DNA from: Flavobacteriaceae bacterium PS02293
GTDB taxonomy: Bacteria > Bacteroidota > Bacteroidia > Flavobacteriales > Weeksellaceae
Assembly: GCA_029960045.1 (NCBI GenBank)
Contig: JASCOV010000007.1
Coordinates: 124,001-188,000 of the forward strand
DNA length: 64,000 nucleotides
Direction: 5' to 3'
Of the stretch, positions 36,175 to 44,432 are shown piece after piece; positions within the stretch are counted from its first letter, which is position 1; the number at the start of each line of letters is the position of its first letter. A program made the position numbers and the translations under genes. A model generated the notes under the pieces. The model saw only the letters and a program-made list of their open reading frames with translations. It made no database searches and had not been told where the DNA came from.

Positions 36175-36675
36175 TTAAATTTTCGTTGATAAACTGAGGA
36201 TGAGATCAAGATCGTCCCTCACAACGATCATTCCGCCCATTTTTTTTGGTGGTGTGATCCTGAAATCACTGAACTTTACATTTTTTCTTCCTATCATTTT
36301 GCTGTCTTCTATCCAGAATTCTATGTTGTAACGTTTGATCTGGTTCATCATTTTCACTTCTACCACCGCAAGAAAGTTCTTTTGAGTTTTACTGAAGTTG
36401 ATGAATCTGATGGTCATCTCAGGATATTTTTCTGCATTCAGGATCTTCTGAAAATCCTTGGTCATCATCTTGTTTCCGCAATCAAAATCTTTTACATTCA
36501 GAATGATATAGGGTAATTTTTTATCGAAAAAATGATAAAGACCTATTTCTGATTTGAACTTTTTGTTGATGCATTGGAAACTGTTGACATTCGTACTGCC
36601 ATTGATCTTTACAAAGTTTTCCTGGGCGTTTGCAAAAAGAAAACATAAAACGAAAAGCAAATTTAGAAGTTTCAT
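36175..36675 (-). CDS. YceI-like secreted protein
   Basis: 166 aa from the ATG at 36675; 16 further in-frame codons upstream lack a signal-like sequence, whereas MKLLNLLFVLCFLFANAQ is a standard signal peptide. The body (INGSTNVNSFQCINKK, MTIRFINFSKTQ, NVKFSDFRITPPKKMGG, DDLDLILSLSTK) follows the YceI pattern, in which a lipocalin-like barrel binds isoprenoid lipids. Third gene after YceI and the porin on the same strand. Confidence 0.75.
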   Translation of the reverse strand: MKLLNLLFVLCFLFANAQENFVKINGSTNVNSFQCINKKFKSEIGLYHFFDKKLPYIILNVKDFDCGNKMMTKDFQKILNAEKYPEMTIRFINFSKTQKNFLAVVEVKMMNQIKRYNIEFWIEDSKMIGRKNVKFSDFRITPPKKMGGMIVVRDDLDLILSLSTKI

Positions 36676-36737
36676 GACGCTTGTTTTAAAAAGCAAAGAA
36701 AACCCTGGAGTTTCCTCTGCCACTATTAACTAAATAT

Positions 36738-38024
36738 TTAAAAAGAGATTACTGCTTCCATCATAAAACCTTTGAATTCACCATCTTTTTTGATGCTGGT
36801 TGAAGGATATCCGTCATATTTCTGGTTGACGTATTCCAATTTTGCGAGAATATTTTTGGTCATAAACCAGCCTCCACCAATATTATATCTGTCAACGCTG
36901 ATGTCTTGTCCTGTGATAATTTTCCCGTCCACTTTGTTGTATCGTCCGCCGAAGTAGAAGTTCTCTGTGTTGCCGAATCTGTAAAGCAATTCTGCAGCAT
37001 ACTGGTTATAAGTTCTTCTTTCGGTTTCTACTAGATTACGTCCTGAAGCTGATTCGAAGATCCCGAAGAATTCCAATCCTTTGTATTTCACAAACGGATT
37101 GATCATAAATGAGGTCATTGTGTTTTGGAAGTCCGGATCTACCATTCCTGATCTCATTTGGTCAGCAGAAGTCGCAGCCGTATTTTCCATGACGAAATAA
37201 TATCTTGAGCCTGCTCTGTCGCCGTTGTAGAAATCCAGTCTCGGTGCCCTTGCGATGTTATAAACTGAACCTGTCAGTCTGATTCTAAGGTCTGCACTCA
37301 ATTGTTTGTCATACCCCAGTTTTCCGTAAACACCGGGACTTGTACCTCCGGTCGCAGTTTGGTTTAATTTACCATTGGTGATACCACCCATTACGATCAC
37401 GCCATTTCTTCTGTAATAGAGCTCTGCGAAAGGAAATGTGGCATAAGCGTCCATCAGGTAATTACCAACAAATGGATTAAGAATAGCGTAAGCATTGTCG
37501 GTTCTTCTCAGTTGTGCATCACCATAGTTGATCTGATCCTGACCCACCTTGATGGTTGTATATTTCATAATGTCCTCGGCAAATCCTTTTTGGATAAAGT
37601 CTAATTTGTCAATTTGCAAGTATCCGCCTTTCACATAAGTATCAGTATGGTGACGAGATGATAGGAACGTTCTCAAGTGAAGATTCACACCATCGTATAA
37701 AGCAACGTCAAGATCAAGATTTGCGGTTGGAAGGTTGATGTTGTTTCCAATAGGGTAGAGTTGGTTTGTGTTGACACCGGCTGCATTGAGAACCGGAGTT
37801 GCATTATTCTGGTGTTTTATTCCCTGAAACTGCAAGGCAAATGCACCGCCCACTTTCACTCTCAGGTGATCAAAGGTTGACACTGTATCTTTCGGGTTTT
37901 CGAAAACAGTGATTCCCGTTTTGTCCCTTGGTTTCAAATTGTCCAGTTTGCCTTCCTGGGCCCATCCCGAATTTGAGATGATTAAAGATGTGAACACGCA
38001 CACTTTTAGTAGATTTCTTTTCAT
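36738..38024 (-). CDS. Outer-membrane porin-like beta-barrel
   Basis: 428 aa. Signal peptide (MKRNLLKVCVFTSLIISNSG, ending at WAQ). Then porin-type strands: VKVGGAFALQFQGIKHQ, TTIKVGQDQINYGDAQLRR, FPFAELYYRRNGVIVMGG, and an ending strand GFMMEAVISF with C-terminal Phe. Fits the phosphate-selective/alginate-type Bacteroidetes porins. Sits between two YceI-like genes, all three co-directional with short gaps. Confidence 0.8.
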   Translation of the reverse strand: MKRNLLKVCVFTSLIISNSGWAQEGKLDNLKPRDKTGITVFENPKDTVSTFDHLRVKVGGAFALQFQGIKHQNNATPVLNAAGVNTNQLYPIGNNINLPTANLDLDVALYDGVNLHLRTFLSSRHHTDTYVKGGYLQIDKLDFIQKGFAEDIMKYTTIKVGQDQINYGDAQLRRTDNAYAILNPFVGNYLMDAYATFPFAELYYRRNGVIVMGGITNGKLNQTATGGTSPGVYGKLGYDKQLSADLRIRLTGSVYNIARAPRLDFYNGDRAGSRYYFVMENTAATSADQMRSGMVDPDFQNTMTSFMINPFVKYKGLEFFGIFESASGRNLVETERRTYNQYAAELLYRFGNTENFYFGGRYNKVDGKIITGQDISVDRYNIGGGWFMTKNILAKLEYVNQKYDGYPSTSIKKDGEFKGFMMEAVISF

Positions 38025-38063
38025 AATATTTAAAATTTTTCAGTTATTTTTAGAGTGACAGAT

Positions 38064-38600
38064 CTATTCTGCTGTCACATTTACTTTTACAGTCACAGCA
38101 TCGCCGGTTTTGATTCCCAAAAATCCAGGACGTTCCATTCCAAATTCTGAAAGTTTAATAGTCTCCGTGCCCTCAATTGTGTACGAACTTCCTTTTTTTA
38201 CAATTGAGACGGGGAAGGAAACATTTTTAGAAGTTCCTGCTATTGTCAACTTTCCTGTAGCATTGCTTTTTCCCATCTTTAGAGAAGTTGCCGTAAAAGT
38301 CACATTTGGTGCTTTATCAGATTTCAATGCTGTATAGGCTTTCTTTTCCATTGTTTTCCCTTTTTCTGCTTTAAGGCTTTTTACAGGAACCGTCAAAGTA
38401 ACTTTATTGATCACATTGCCTGCTGCTGTCCCGGAGAAGGTGGCTGTGGAACCTGTCATTTCCCAATCGTGCATCGGAGATGTTCCGGTGATTGTTACAT
38501 TGACAGATTTCTGAATTAATTTTTGAGCATAGGAGAATTGAGGTAATAAAATGGCGCCGTATAATAAACCGATGCTGATCAATTGTTTTGTTGTTTTCAT
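38064..38600 (-). CDS. YceI-family periplasmic lipid-binding protein
   Basis: 178 aa. Signal peptide ending near SYAQ, then ITGTSPMHDWEMTGSTATFS, VPVKSLKAEKGKTMEKK and TIKLSEFGMERPGFLGIKTG; the last is the YceI signature for lipid-barrel closure. First gene of its unit; the third copy of the hairpin element lies 56 nt upstream of its start codon, in its leader. Confidence 0.85.
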   Translation of the reverse strand: MKTTKQLISIGLLYGAILLPQFSYAQKLIQKSVNVTITGTSPMHDWEMTGSTATFSGTAAGNVINKVTLTVPVKSLKAEKGKTMEKKAYTALKSDKAPNVTFTATSLKMGKSNATGKLTIAGTSKNVSFPVSIVKKGSSYTIEGTETIKLSEFGMERPGFLGIKTGDAVTVKVNVTAE

Positions 38601-38655
38601 TTTTTTTAAATTTTAATTTTTTGGGATTCTATATTGATAAGAATAAATTTTTGTA

Positions 38656-38752
38656 ATAAAAAAGGATAGAGCTTTAATGCATCTATCCCTTACTCTCAAC
38701 CTTTTAAAAGCATATCAAATACTTTCTGATGGTTGAATTGGAAAAATGATTG
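38656..38752 (-). repeat. Hairpin element, copy 3 (leader of the YceI gene)
   Basis: Minus strand: AACCATCAGAAAGTA, ATATGCTTTTAAAAGGTTGA, then hairpin GGGATAGATGC / GCTCTATCC with T6. The short frame ATG-CTT-TTA-AAA-GGT-TGA in front of the hairpin resembles the start of the ORF in copy 1. In this copy it sits between a possible promoter and the YceI start, where the hairpin would act as an attenuator. Confidence 0.6.
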
Positions 38753-39258
38753 ATTTATAATGTGGATGACATCGCAAATAGAATGAATTACTACGAGCCA
38801 AAGGTGGTCATTTGTTAAATGACTGATGTTGTATTCTGATCATGAAAGTTTGCATCCTTCACAGATTAACATTTCATCGTCGTACAACAGACTAATGCCA
38901 ATTAGCAGTCATTGGCAATCATCCATCCCTATTGGATCGGGAGAAGTAGGTAATTGATCCCATCGAATGTCAATAAGATACAGTGAAAAAAAGTGTCCAT
39001 ATTTTTTTGCAGAATGGAACAATTCTAAATTTCGTCTTATTCACTTTTAGTGTTGGGTGGTAGTAGTTTAATTGATGTACCTTACCCTTCACTTATTTCC
39101 GGATCAAGCCGTTTTTTAAAGGATCATTTTTAAAATTTGAATGATCGATTTGGAGACTATTGATGATTATTTTTTGAAACGAAGGTTAGATTAGGAAGCG
39201 ATGACATCCGCCGATACCAGTTTTAATACTACTCACTAATAATATATTACACTTAGTT
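38753..39258. other. Intergenic, nothing recognised
   Basis: Non-coding by eye: short frames full of stops on both strands, AT-rich with a few GC patches. No promoter consensus or repeat found apart from the upstream element. Confidence 0.5.
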
Positions 39259-41217
39259 ATGAAAAAATTATTCAATGGCAGATTTTCAACACTCTTTGGT
39301 GTTTTAAGTTTATATGTTTTCTTATCATTTGTGGTAAGGATCATATTGCTGATCTGGTCTGTAAAGGATTTGGATCTCAACATTATGCATATTCTGAGGG
39401 CTTTTTTCACAGGATTTGCCTTCGATCTTACAATAGGTTCGTTATTTTTGGCTTTGTATACCGTTTATCTATTGCTGATTCCAAGAAAATGGATCGGATC
39501 ATTATTCGATAAGTGCTTTACCTATTTCTATTTAAGTTTACTATTATTCATTATTTACTTCAGTCTTTTGGCAGAAATTCCCTTTTGGGAAGAGTTCGGC
39601 GTGAGATTTAATTTTATTGCCGTCGACTATCTGATCTACACCTATGAAGTCTTTGAAAACATCGATCAGTCTTATCCTTTACCTTTGATTGGAGCTGTTT
39701 TGATAGGATTGATTATCCTGACATTTTTTTTATTCAAAAAACTTCACATCTTCAAAAATACTTTTTCCGTTAAAAATCCCATAAAACACCGTTTGATTTA
39801 TGCAGTTCCGGTTTTGACGATTGCTGTGGTTTTAGGACTGGTGATGAAAAATAAACAGGCAGATTTCACTGACAATCTTGTGGTGAATGAACTTGGAAAA
39901 AACGGGGCTTTTTCTTTTGTTTCTGCATATCAGTCAAATGAGCTGGATTATGGAATATTTTACCCGACACTTCCGGAGAAAGAAGCTTATTCGGTTTTGA
40001 AACACGATCTTTTACAGGACAATCAAAAATATACTACTGAAACAGATGATGGTATTTCAAGGGTAACGCAAGGGAATAATGAGCAGAGACCGAATATTAT
40101 TTTAATCACCATAGAAAGTTTCAGTGGAGAATTTTTAAAAGCATTCGGGAATAAGGATAATATCACCCCCAATTACGACGGGCTTGCGAACGAAAGTATC
40201 TTTTTCACAAACCTTTATGCGACAGGCACAAGGACTGTCCGGGGAATGGAGGCTTTAATGCTTTCCGTGCCGCCAACTCCAGGAAACAGCATTGTAAGAA
40301 GACCGGATAATCAGGAGTTGTTTTCCGTTTCCACGATTGTGAAAGCTAAAAACTATCAGCCTTATTTTATTTATGGCGGGGATGGTTATTTTGATAATAT
40401 GAATACTTTTTTCGGAGGTCAGGGCTTTGATATTGTCGACAGAGACAGAGGAAATCCTTTGCCGGACAAAATTAAAACCGACAGATTTCAAATTAAAGAC
40501 AACGAGGTCACTTTTGAAAATGCATGGGGCATCTGTGACGAAGATCTTTATAAACAATCGATAAAATACGCCGACAAAAGCACTAAAGCAAATCAACCGT
40601 TTTTTCAGTTTGTGATGACGACTTCCAACCATAAGCCTTTTACCTTTCCCAAAGGTAAAATAGATCTTCCGCAAGGTGACCGAAATGCTGCTGTAAAATA
40701 TACAGATTATGCTTTAGGGAAATTTCTGGCTGATGCAAAAACAAAATCATGGTTCAAGAATACAGTCTTTGTAATCGTTGCTGATCATTGTGCCAATAGT
40801 GCAGGGAGATGGGAAATCAACATTGCCAATCATCACATTCCTGCCATCATCTATAATCTTCCTCTGCAAAAAACTGAAACGATCAATCGTCTGACATCTC
40901 AGATCGATCTGATGCCGACATTATTCGGATATCTCGGTTGGTCTTACACGACATCTCTGTACGGAAAAGATATCAATCAAACCAAAGTGGGGGATGAGCG
41001 TGCATTCCTGGGAAATTACAGGACATTAGGGATGTTGAAGGGCAATGTATTCACTCAAATAGATGACAGAAGAAGAGTAGAACAGTTCATCGTTTCCGGG
41101 ACCAACCAGTCCCTATCTGAAGTGAAATCAAAGAATAATACACTCATTTCACAGACTGTTTCCTATTATCAAACCGCCAGTGAGAGATTCAAAAATGGAA
41201 AAATGAAAGAAAAATAG
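39259..41217 (+). CDS. LTA-synthase-like membrane sulfatase / phosphoglycerol transferase
   Basis: 652 aa: five N-terminal membrane helices (to about residue 200), then a sulfatase-fold domain with RPNIILITIESFSGEF and the catalytic Thr region YATGTRTVRGMEALMLS near 320; VIVADHCANSAGRW supplies the metal-binding D-H pair. Family members transfer phosphoglycerol or phosphoethanolamine to envelope glycans. Gram-negative homologues exist; the acceptor is unknown. Followed by a DUF347 protein. Confidence 0.85.
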   Translation: MKKLFNGRFSTLFGVLSLYVFLSFVVRIILLIWSVKDLDLNIMHILRAFFTGFAFDLTIGSLFLALYTVYLLLIPRKWIGSLFDKCFTYFYLSLLLFIIYFSLLAEIPFWEEFGVRFNFIAVDYLIYTYEVFENIDQSYPLPLIGAVLIGLIILTFFLFKKLHIFKNTFSVKNPIKHRLIYAVPVLTIAVVLGLVMKNKQADFTDNLVVNELGKNGAFSFVSAYQSNELDYGIFYPTLPEKEAYSVLKHDLLQDNQKYTTETDDGISRVTQGNNEQRPNIILITIESFSGEFLKAFGNKDNITPNYDGLANESIFFTNLYATGTRTVRGMEALMLSVPPTPGNSIVRRPDNQELFSVSTIVKAKNYQPYFIYGGDGYFDNMNTFFGGQGFDIVDRDRGNPLPDKIKTDRFQIKDNEVTFENAWGICDEDLYKQSIKYADKSTKANQPFFQFVMTTSNHKPFTFPKGKIDLPQGDRNAAVKYTDYALGKFLADAKTKSWFKNTVFVIVADHCANSAGRWEINIANHHIPAIIYNLPLQKTETINRLTSQIDLMPTLFGYLGWSYTTSLYGKDINQTKVGDERAFLGNYRTLGMLKGNVFTQIDDRRRVEQFIVSGTNQSLSEVKSKNNTLISQTVSYYQTASERFKNGKMKEK

Positions 41218-41279
41218 ATTCTGTAAAAATAATGAAATTCTAAATTTCTTCAAACTGGGATCTCAACTTTGAAGAAAAA

Positions 41280-42029
41280 ATGACGAAAGTACTTAACAAA
41301 GTAGCATCGGTAACCATCCTTTTTTGGCTGATGAAAATTGTGGCAACTACTTTAGGGGAAACTTTGGGCGATTTTATTTCCATGACACTCAACCTCGGTT
41401 ACACCGTGGGAATTGCGATTACGGTGTTGCTTTTTCTAATCAGCATTTCCGTTCAGTTGAATGTAAAAAGGTATATTCCTTTTATTTACTGGATTGTTAT
41501 CATTGCCACAACAACATTGGGAACTGAGATCTCGGATTATATAGACAGGACATTGAAGGCAGGTTATCTGTTGGGCAGCTTGATCTTGGGAGGCGGTCTA
41601 ACAATGACCCTTCTTTTATGGTATAAAAAGTATAAAAATCTCGAAGTATATCCTGTTTTCGAAATCAATAAAGAAATCTATTATTGGGTTGCTATTCTTT
41701 TCTCCAACAGTTTGGGAACAGCTTTTGGAGATTTTATGAGTGATAATTTAGGTTTTAGTTATTGGGTCGGGGCTGTTATCACAGGAGCTATCGTACTTAT
41801 GGTAGTCCTTCTTCACTATTTCGCAAAGATCAACCGTATTGTATTATTTTGGATTGCATTTATTTTTACAAGACCATTCGGAGCAACTTTCGGTGATTTT
41901 CTGACAAAATCTATTGCTAAGGGTGGTTTAAACCTCGGTACCCTTAACGCAAGCTTGGTATCTTTAGTTCTGATGTTAATAATGATCATTATTTCACATC
42001 GAAATCAAAATAAAAAATTTAAGTTTTAA
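41280..42029 (+). CDS. DUF347 four-repeat membrane protein (COG4705)
   Basis: 249 aa, eight membrane helices built of four two-helix repeats. Each starts with a similar segment: TTLGETLGDFISM, TTLGTEISDYIDR, NSLGTAFGDFMSD, and RPFGATFGDFLTK, with Trp ahead of each. The recurring G(D/E)F or SDY pair in the first helix is a good candidate for a central ion site. Known as the DUF347 family; substrate unknown. Confidence 0.85.
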   Translation: MTKVLNKVASVTILFWLMKIVATTLGETLGDFISMTLNLGYTVGIAITVLLFLISISVQLNVKRYIPFIYWIVIIATTTLGTEISDYIDRTLKAGYLLGSLILGGGLTMTLLLWYKKYKNLEVYPVFEINKEIYYWVAILFSNSLGTAFGDFMSDNLGFSYWVGAVITGAIVLMVVLLHYFAKINRIVLFWIAFIFTRPFGATFGDFLTKSIAKGGLNLGTLNASLVSLVLMLIMIIISHRNQNKKFKF

Positions 42030-42166
42030 ATACAGAATTTAAAATTTGCTAAACGTCGAAATGAAATCTCTTTGAAACTTGATGACGTTGATTTTATTGT
42101 ATCGATAGGGCAGTGAGTCTATAAACTATTATATTTGCCATTCAATTTAATTTTTATCATTACGTT

Positions 42167-42343
42167 ATGAAAGAACTTATCGAAAAGATCAATGCAGAGT
42201 TTGAAGCATTTTCAAATGAAGCCAGCCAGCAATCTGAAAAAGGAAACAAGGCAGCGGGAACAAGAGCAAGGAAATCAGCTTTAGAGTTGAGCAAACTGTT
42301 CAAGGATTTCAGAAAAGTTTCTGTTGAAGAATCAAAGAAATAA
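42167..42343 (+). CDS. Histone H1-like DNA-binding protein, 58 aa
   Basis: MKELIEKINAEFEAFSNEAS, then GNKAAGTRARKSALELSKLF and FRKVSVEESKK. Matches the short Hc1/histone-H1-like protein seen in many Bacteroidetes: an acidic helix, a GTRARK basic centre and a Lys-rich end. Presumed nucleoid-associated. Terminator directly behind. Start and stop read from the sequence; no membrane or signal features. Confidence 0.85.
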   Translation: MKELIEKINAEFEAFSNEASQQSEKGNKAAGTRARKSALELSKLFKDFRKVSVEESKK

Positions 42344-42358
42344 ATTCTGTTAAAGTTT

Positions 42359-42390
42359 AAACCCTGCATTTATGGTAGGGTTTTCATTTT
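42359..42390 (+). terminator. Terminator after the H1-like gene
   Basis: AAACCCT / AGGGTTTT stem with an 11-nt loop, then CATTTT. Confidence 0.65.
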
Positions 42391-42856
42391 GTTAACATTG
42401 TTCTAATCAGGAGTCATTAGCTTTTTAAAGGCGGTTAGGTAAGGAAGAGAACCATTTTCTTAAAAAATTACAATTATCTATATGACATAAAAAAATATTT
42501 TTTTATCGTTTGAAAGATGCTACGAAACTGAAATTATATTTTCTCACTCGATAATTGATATGGGTCAATAAATATCTCTGGATTTAATATCATTTAAACC
42601 AATGACATAATTTTTTTGGATGTTGTGTATACAGACGATCTGATGACAGGGTCATCCTCTTCTAATTCATTTTTTCAGTGCAGTACCAGGTACAAAGCAT
42701 TATAGCAATATTTTCGTAAAGATGTGTATTACGATCCTTATTAAAGAATGCACTTTAGAAAGTCTAAAAAATTTTCGATGAATAGTTCTATAAAAATTTA
42801 ATAATCAACTAATAGCAATGCATTCAGTCTTTCCGTAATTATAGTTATATTTGAAT
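42391..42856. other. Intergenic upstream of the Crp/Fnr gene
   Basis: AT-rich, stops in all frames. TATATTTG at 42846-42853 is a -7 match but ends 4 nt before the ATG. No copy of the TGTRA-N6-TYACW palindrome was found 37 nt before it, so there is no sign of autoregulation from that site. Confidence 0.5.
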
Positions 42857-43465
42857 ATGAATATTTATGAAATATTAGATCCTGAATTCAAGAAAGAAAT
42901 TGCAGCCAGTCGGGATTTAAAACTATTCCCTGCAGGTACGGTTATTTTAGATATCAACTCCTATGTTAACTACATTCCATTGGTAATGTCTGGCAGTGTG
43001 AAGGTGGTAAGAACTGAAGAAGATGGGAGAGAAATCCTTTTGTATTATCTTACACCCGGGGAAAGTTGTATCTCATCAATACTTTCAGGGCTTACTCAAG
43101 GCACCTCCAAAGTTAAGGCGATTGTAGAAGAAGATGCCGAAATTCTTATGCTGTCACTTCCCAAAGCCAAGGAGTGGCTCACAAAATATCCGGAATGGTC
43201 TACTTTTGTTTTTGAGCTTTATCATAAAAGATTTGAGGATTTGGTAACGATGGTCAATTCAATTGCTTTCCAAAAAGTAGATGCTCGAATATTATATTTA
43301 TTAGACCAAAAATCAAAACTGTATAAATCCAAAGAACTTTCTGTTACGCATCAACAGCTCGCAGACGAACTCGGCATCACAAGAGAGGCGGTGAGCCGTG
43401 TGCTGAAACAGATTGAGACCGAAGGTAAAATAAAGCTTTCCCGAAATAAAATTACCCTATTGTAA
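42857..43465 (+). CDS. Crp/Fnr-family transcription regulator
   Basis: 202 aa. Cyclic-nucleotide-type beta roll (residues ~15-120), long helix, and winged HTH near 165-185: HQQLADELGITREAVSRVLK. Lacks the Fnr 4Fe-4S cysteines; a single Cys about residue 70 (PGESCISSIL) is conserved in position with a loop in relatives and could sense thiols. EAVSR in the recognition helix is Fnr-like. ATG at 42857 is chosen; a TTG two codons earlier is also in frame. The palindrome that precedes the next gene overlaps its stop codon, so it is the obvious candidate for binding the five matching sites in this window. Confidence 0.85.
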   Translation: MNIYEILDPEFKKEIAASRDLKLFPAGTVILDINSYVNYIPLVMSGSVKVVRTEEDGREILLYYLTPGESCISSILSGLTQGTSKVKAIVEEDAEILMLSLPKAKEWLTKYPEWSTFVFELYHKRFEDLVTMVNSIAFQKVDARILYLLDQKSKLYKSKELSVTHQQLADELGITREAVSRVLKQIETEGKIKLSRNKITLL

Positions 43466-43505
43466 CTTACATCACTGACTGACTTTTATCTCATCCGTAA
43501 ATTTG
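43461..43505 (+). promoter_or_regulatory. Crp/Fnr-type operator and -7 element for rhodanese-OsmC
   Basis: TGTAACTTACATCACT at 43461-43476 (TGTAA-N6-TCACT; it includes the regulator's TAA stop) and TAAATTTG at 43498-43505. The -7 element begins exactly 37 nt after the operator start. With a start site ~7 nt further, the operator centre falls near -43.5, the class II activation position. Confidence 0.65.
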
Positions 43506-43530
43506 CATTATAAATTTTAAAACCAATAAA

Positions 43531-43842
43531 ATGTTAGATGCAATAAAAAACCTTTTCGGGATGGATAAAACCGATTACGCTGCCCTTATAAAAGAAGGTG
43601 CCATTATTCTTGATGTAAGAAGCAAAAGCGAATATGCGGGAGGACATATCAAAAATTCTATTAACATTCCTGTCAACGAACTTCAAAACAATCTTTCTAG
43701 ATTAAAAAACAAAGACAAAACTATTATTACCTGTTGCGCATCTGGGATGAGAAGTGCTTCTGCGAAAAGCATTCTTCAGAATAATGGTTACAATAATGTA
43801 CACAACGGCGGAGGATGGAGTAGTTTAAATAATAAATTATAA
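43531..43842 (+). CDS. Single-domain rhodanese
   Basis: 103 aa. ILDVRSKSEYAGGHIKNSIN and TIITCCASGMRSASAK with the active-site loop CCASGMRS (Cys near 67-68), NVHNGGGW at the end. Cytoplasmic sulfurtransferase that carries a persulfide on Cys. Four nt before the OsmC gene. Confidence 0.9.
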   Translation: MLDAIKNLFGMDKTDYAALIKEGAIILDVRSKSEYAGGHIKNSINIPVNELQNNLSRLKNKDKTIITCCASGMRSASAKSILQNNGYNNVHNGGGWSSLNNKL

Positions 43843-43846
43843 TCCG

Positions 43847-44281
43847 ATGGAAGCACATTATTACAACGTAGATATTTCCTGGAAAAACGATCGTAAAGGC
43901 GAAATGTCTTCCCCCGAACTTTTACAAAGTGTCGAAATAGCAACACCTCCTCAATTTCCCAAAGGAATTGAAGGAATCTGGTCGCCGGAACATTTGTTCA
44001 CCGCAGCAGTAAGCAGTTGTTTGATGACAACTTTCCTTGCAATTGCAGAAAATTCAAAACTGGAATTTGAAAATTTTGAGTGCAAATCCAAAGGAAAACT
44101 GGAGCAGGTTGAGGGCAAATTCCTGATGACCGAAGTGATTTTGGAACCAGTTGTCACCATCAAAAATGAATCAGACAGAGAAAAAGCGGAGAAAGTTTTG
44201 CAGAAATCGGAAGCCAATTGCTTAATATCCAATTCTGTGAAATCTAAAATCACGATGATTCCTCAAATCAGATTAAAATAA
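43847..44281 (+). CDS. OsmC-family protein, paralog 2
   Basis: 144 aa. SSCLMTTFLAIAENS and EANCLISNSVKSK hold both redox cysteines. Close paralog of the protein at 13652, but linked to rhodanese and the Crp/Fnr operator rather than to Dps, so possibly specialised for persulfide or sulfur-derived hydroperoxides; that is inference. Confidence 0.88.
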   Translation: MEAHYYNVDISWKNDRKGEMSSPELLQSVEIATPPQFPKGIEGIWSPEHLFTAAVSSCLMTTFLAIAENSKLEFENFECKSKGKLEQVEGKFLMTEVILEPVVTIKNESDREKAEKVLQKSEANCLISNSVKSKITMIPQIRLK

Positions 44282-44302
44282 ACCTCACCATATTTTTTTC
44301 TT

Positions 44303-44326
44303 ACCGCCTTTAATGGCGGTTTTTTG
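44303..44326 (+). terminator. Terminator after rhodanese-OsmC
   Basis: Perfect ACCGCC / GGCGGT stem with TTTAAT loop and T6. Confidence 0.8.
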
Positions 44327-44371
44327 TTGCCCCCAAAATAAAAACAAATGTTATTCTGAATTATCTTCTTA

Positions 44372-44416
44372 TGTGATAAAGGTTACTGTGCAACAGTTTT
44401 CATCAGTCTAATTTTG
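44372..44416 (+). promoter_or_regulatory. Crp/Fnr-type operator and -7 element for the TolC-adaptor-RND operon
   Basis: TGTGATAAAGGTTACT at 44372-44387 and TAATTTTG at 44409-44416; again 37 nt from operator start to -7 start. ATG 17 nt after the -7 element. Confidence 0.7.
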
Positions 44417-44432
44417 TCAAAAATTAAAGATT

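Noticed and set aside
36676..36723. 16-codon extension of the YceI-like protein at 36175
   Set aside because: The signal peptide starts at the ATG at 36675.
42851..42856. TTG start two codons before the Crp/Fnr ATG
   Set aside because: ATG at 42857 gives the usual start of the family; the TTG is part of the TATATTTG element.
42391..42856. Possible small RNA or gene in the spacer before the Crp/Fnr gene
   Set aside because: No open frame, no terminator-like hairpin and no repeat found.
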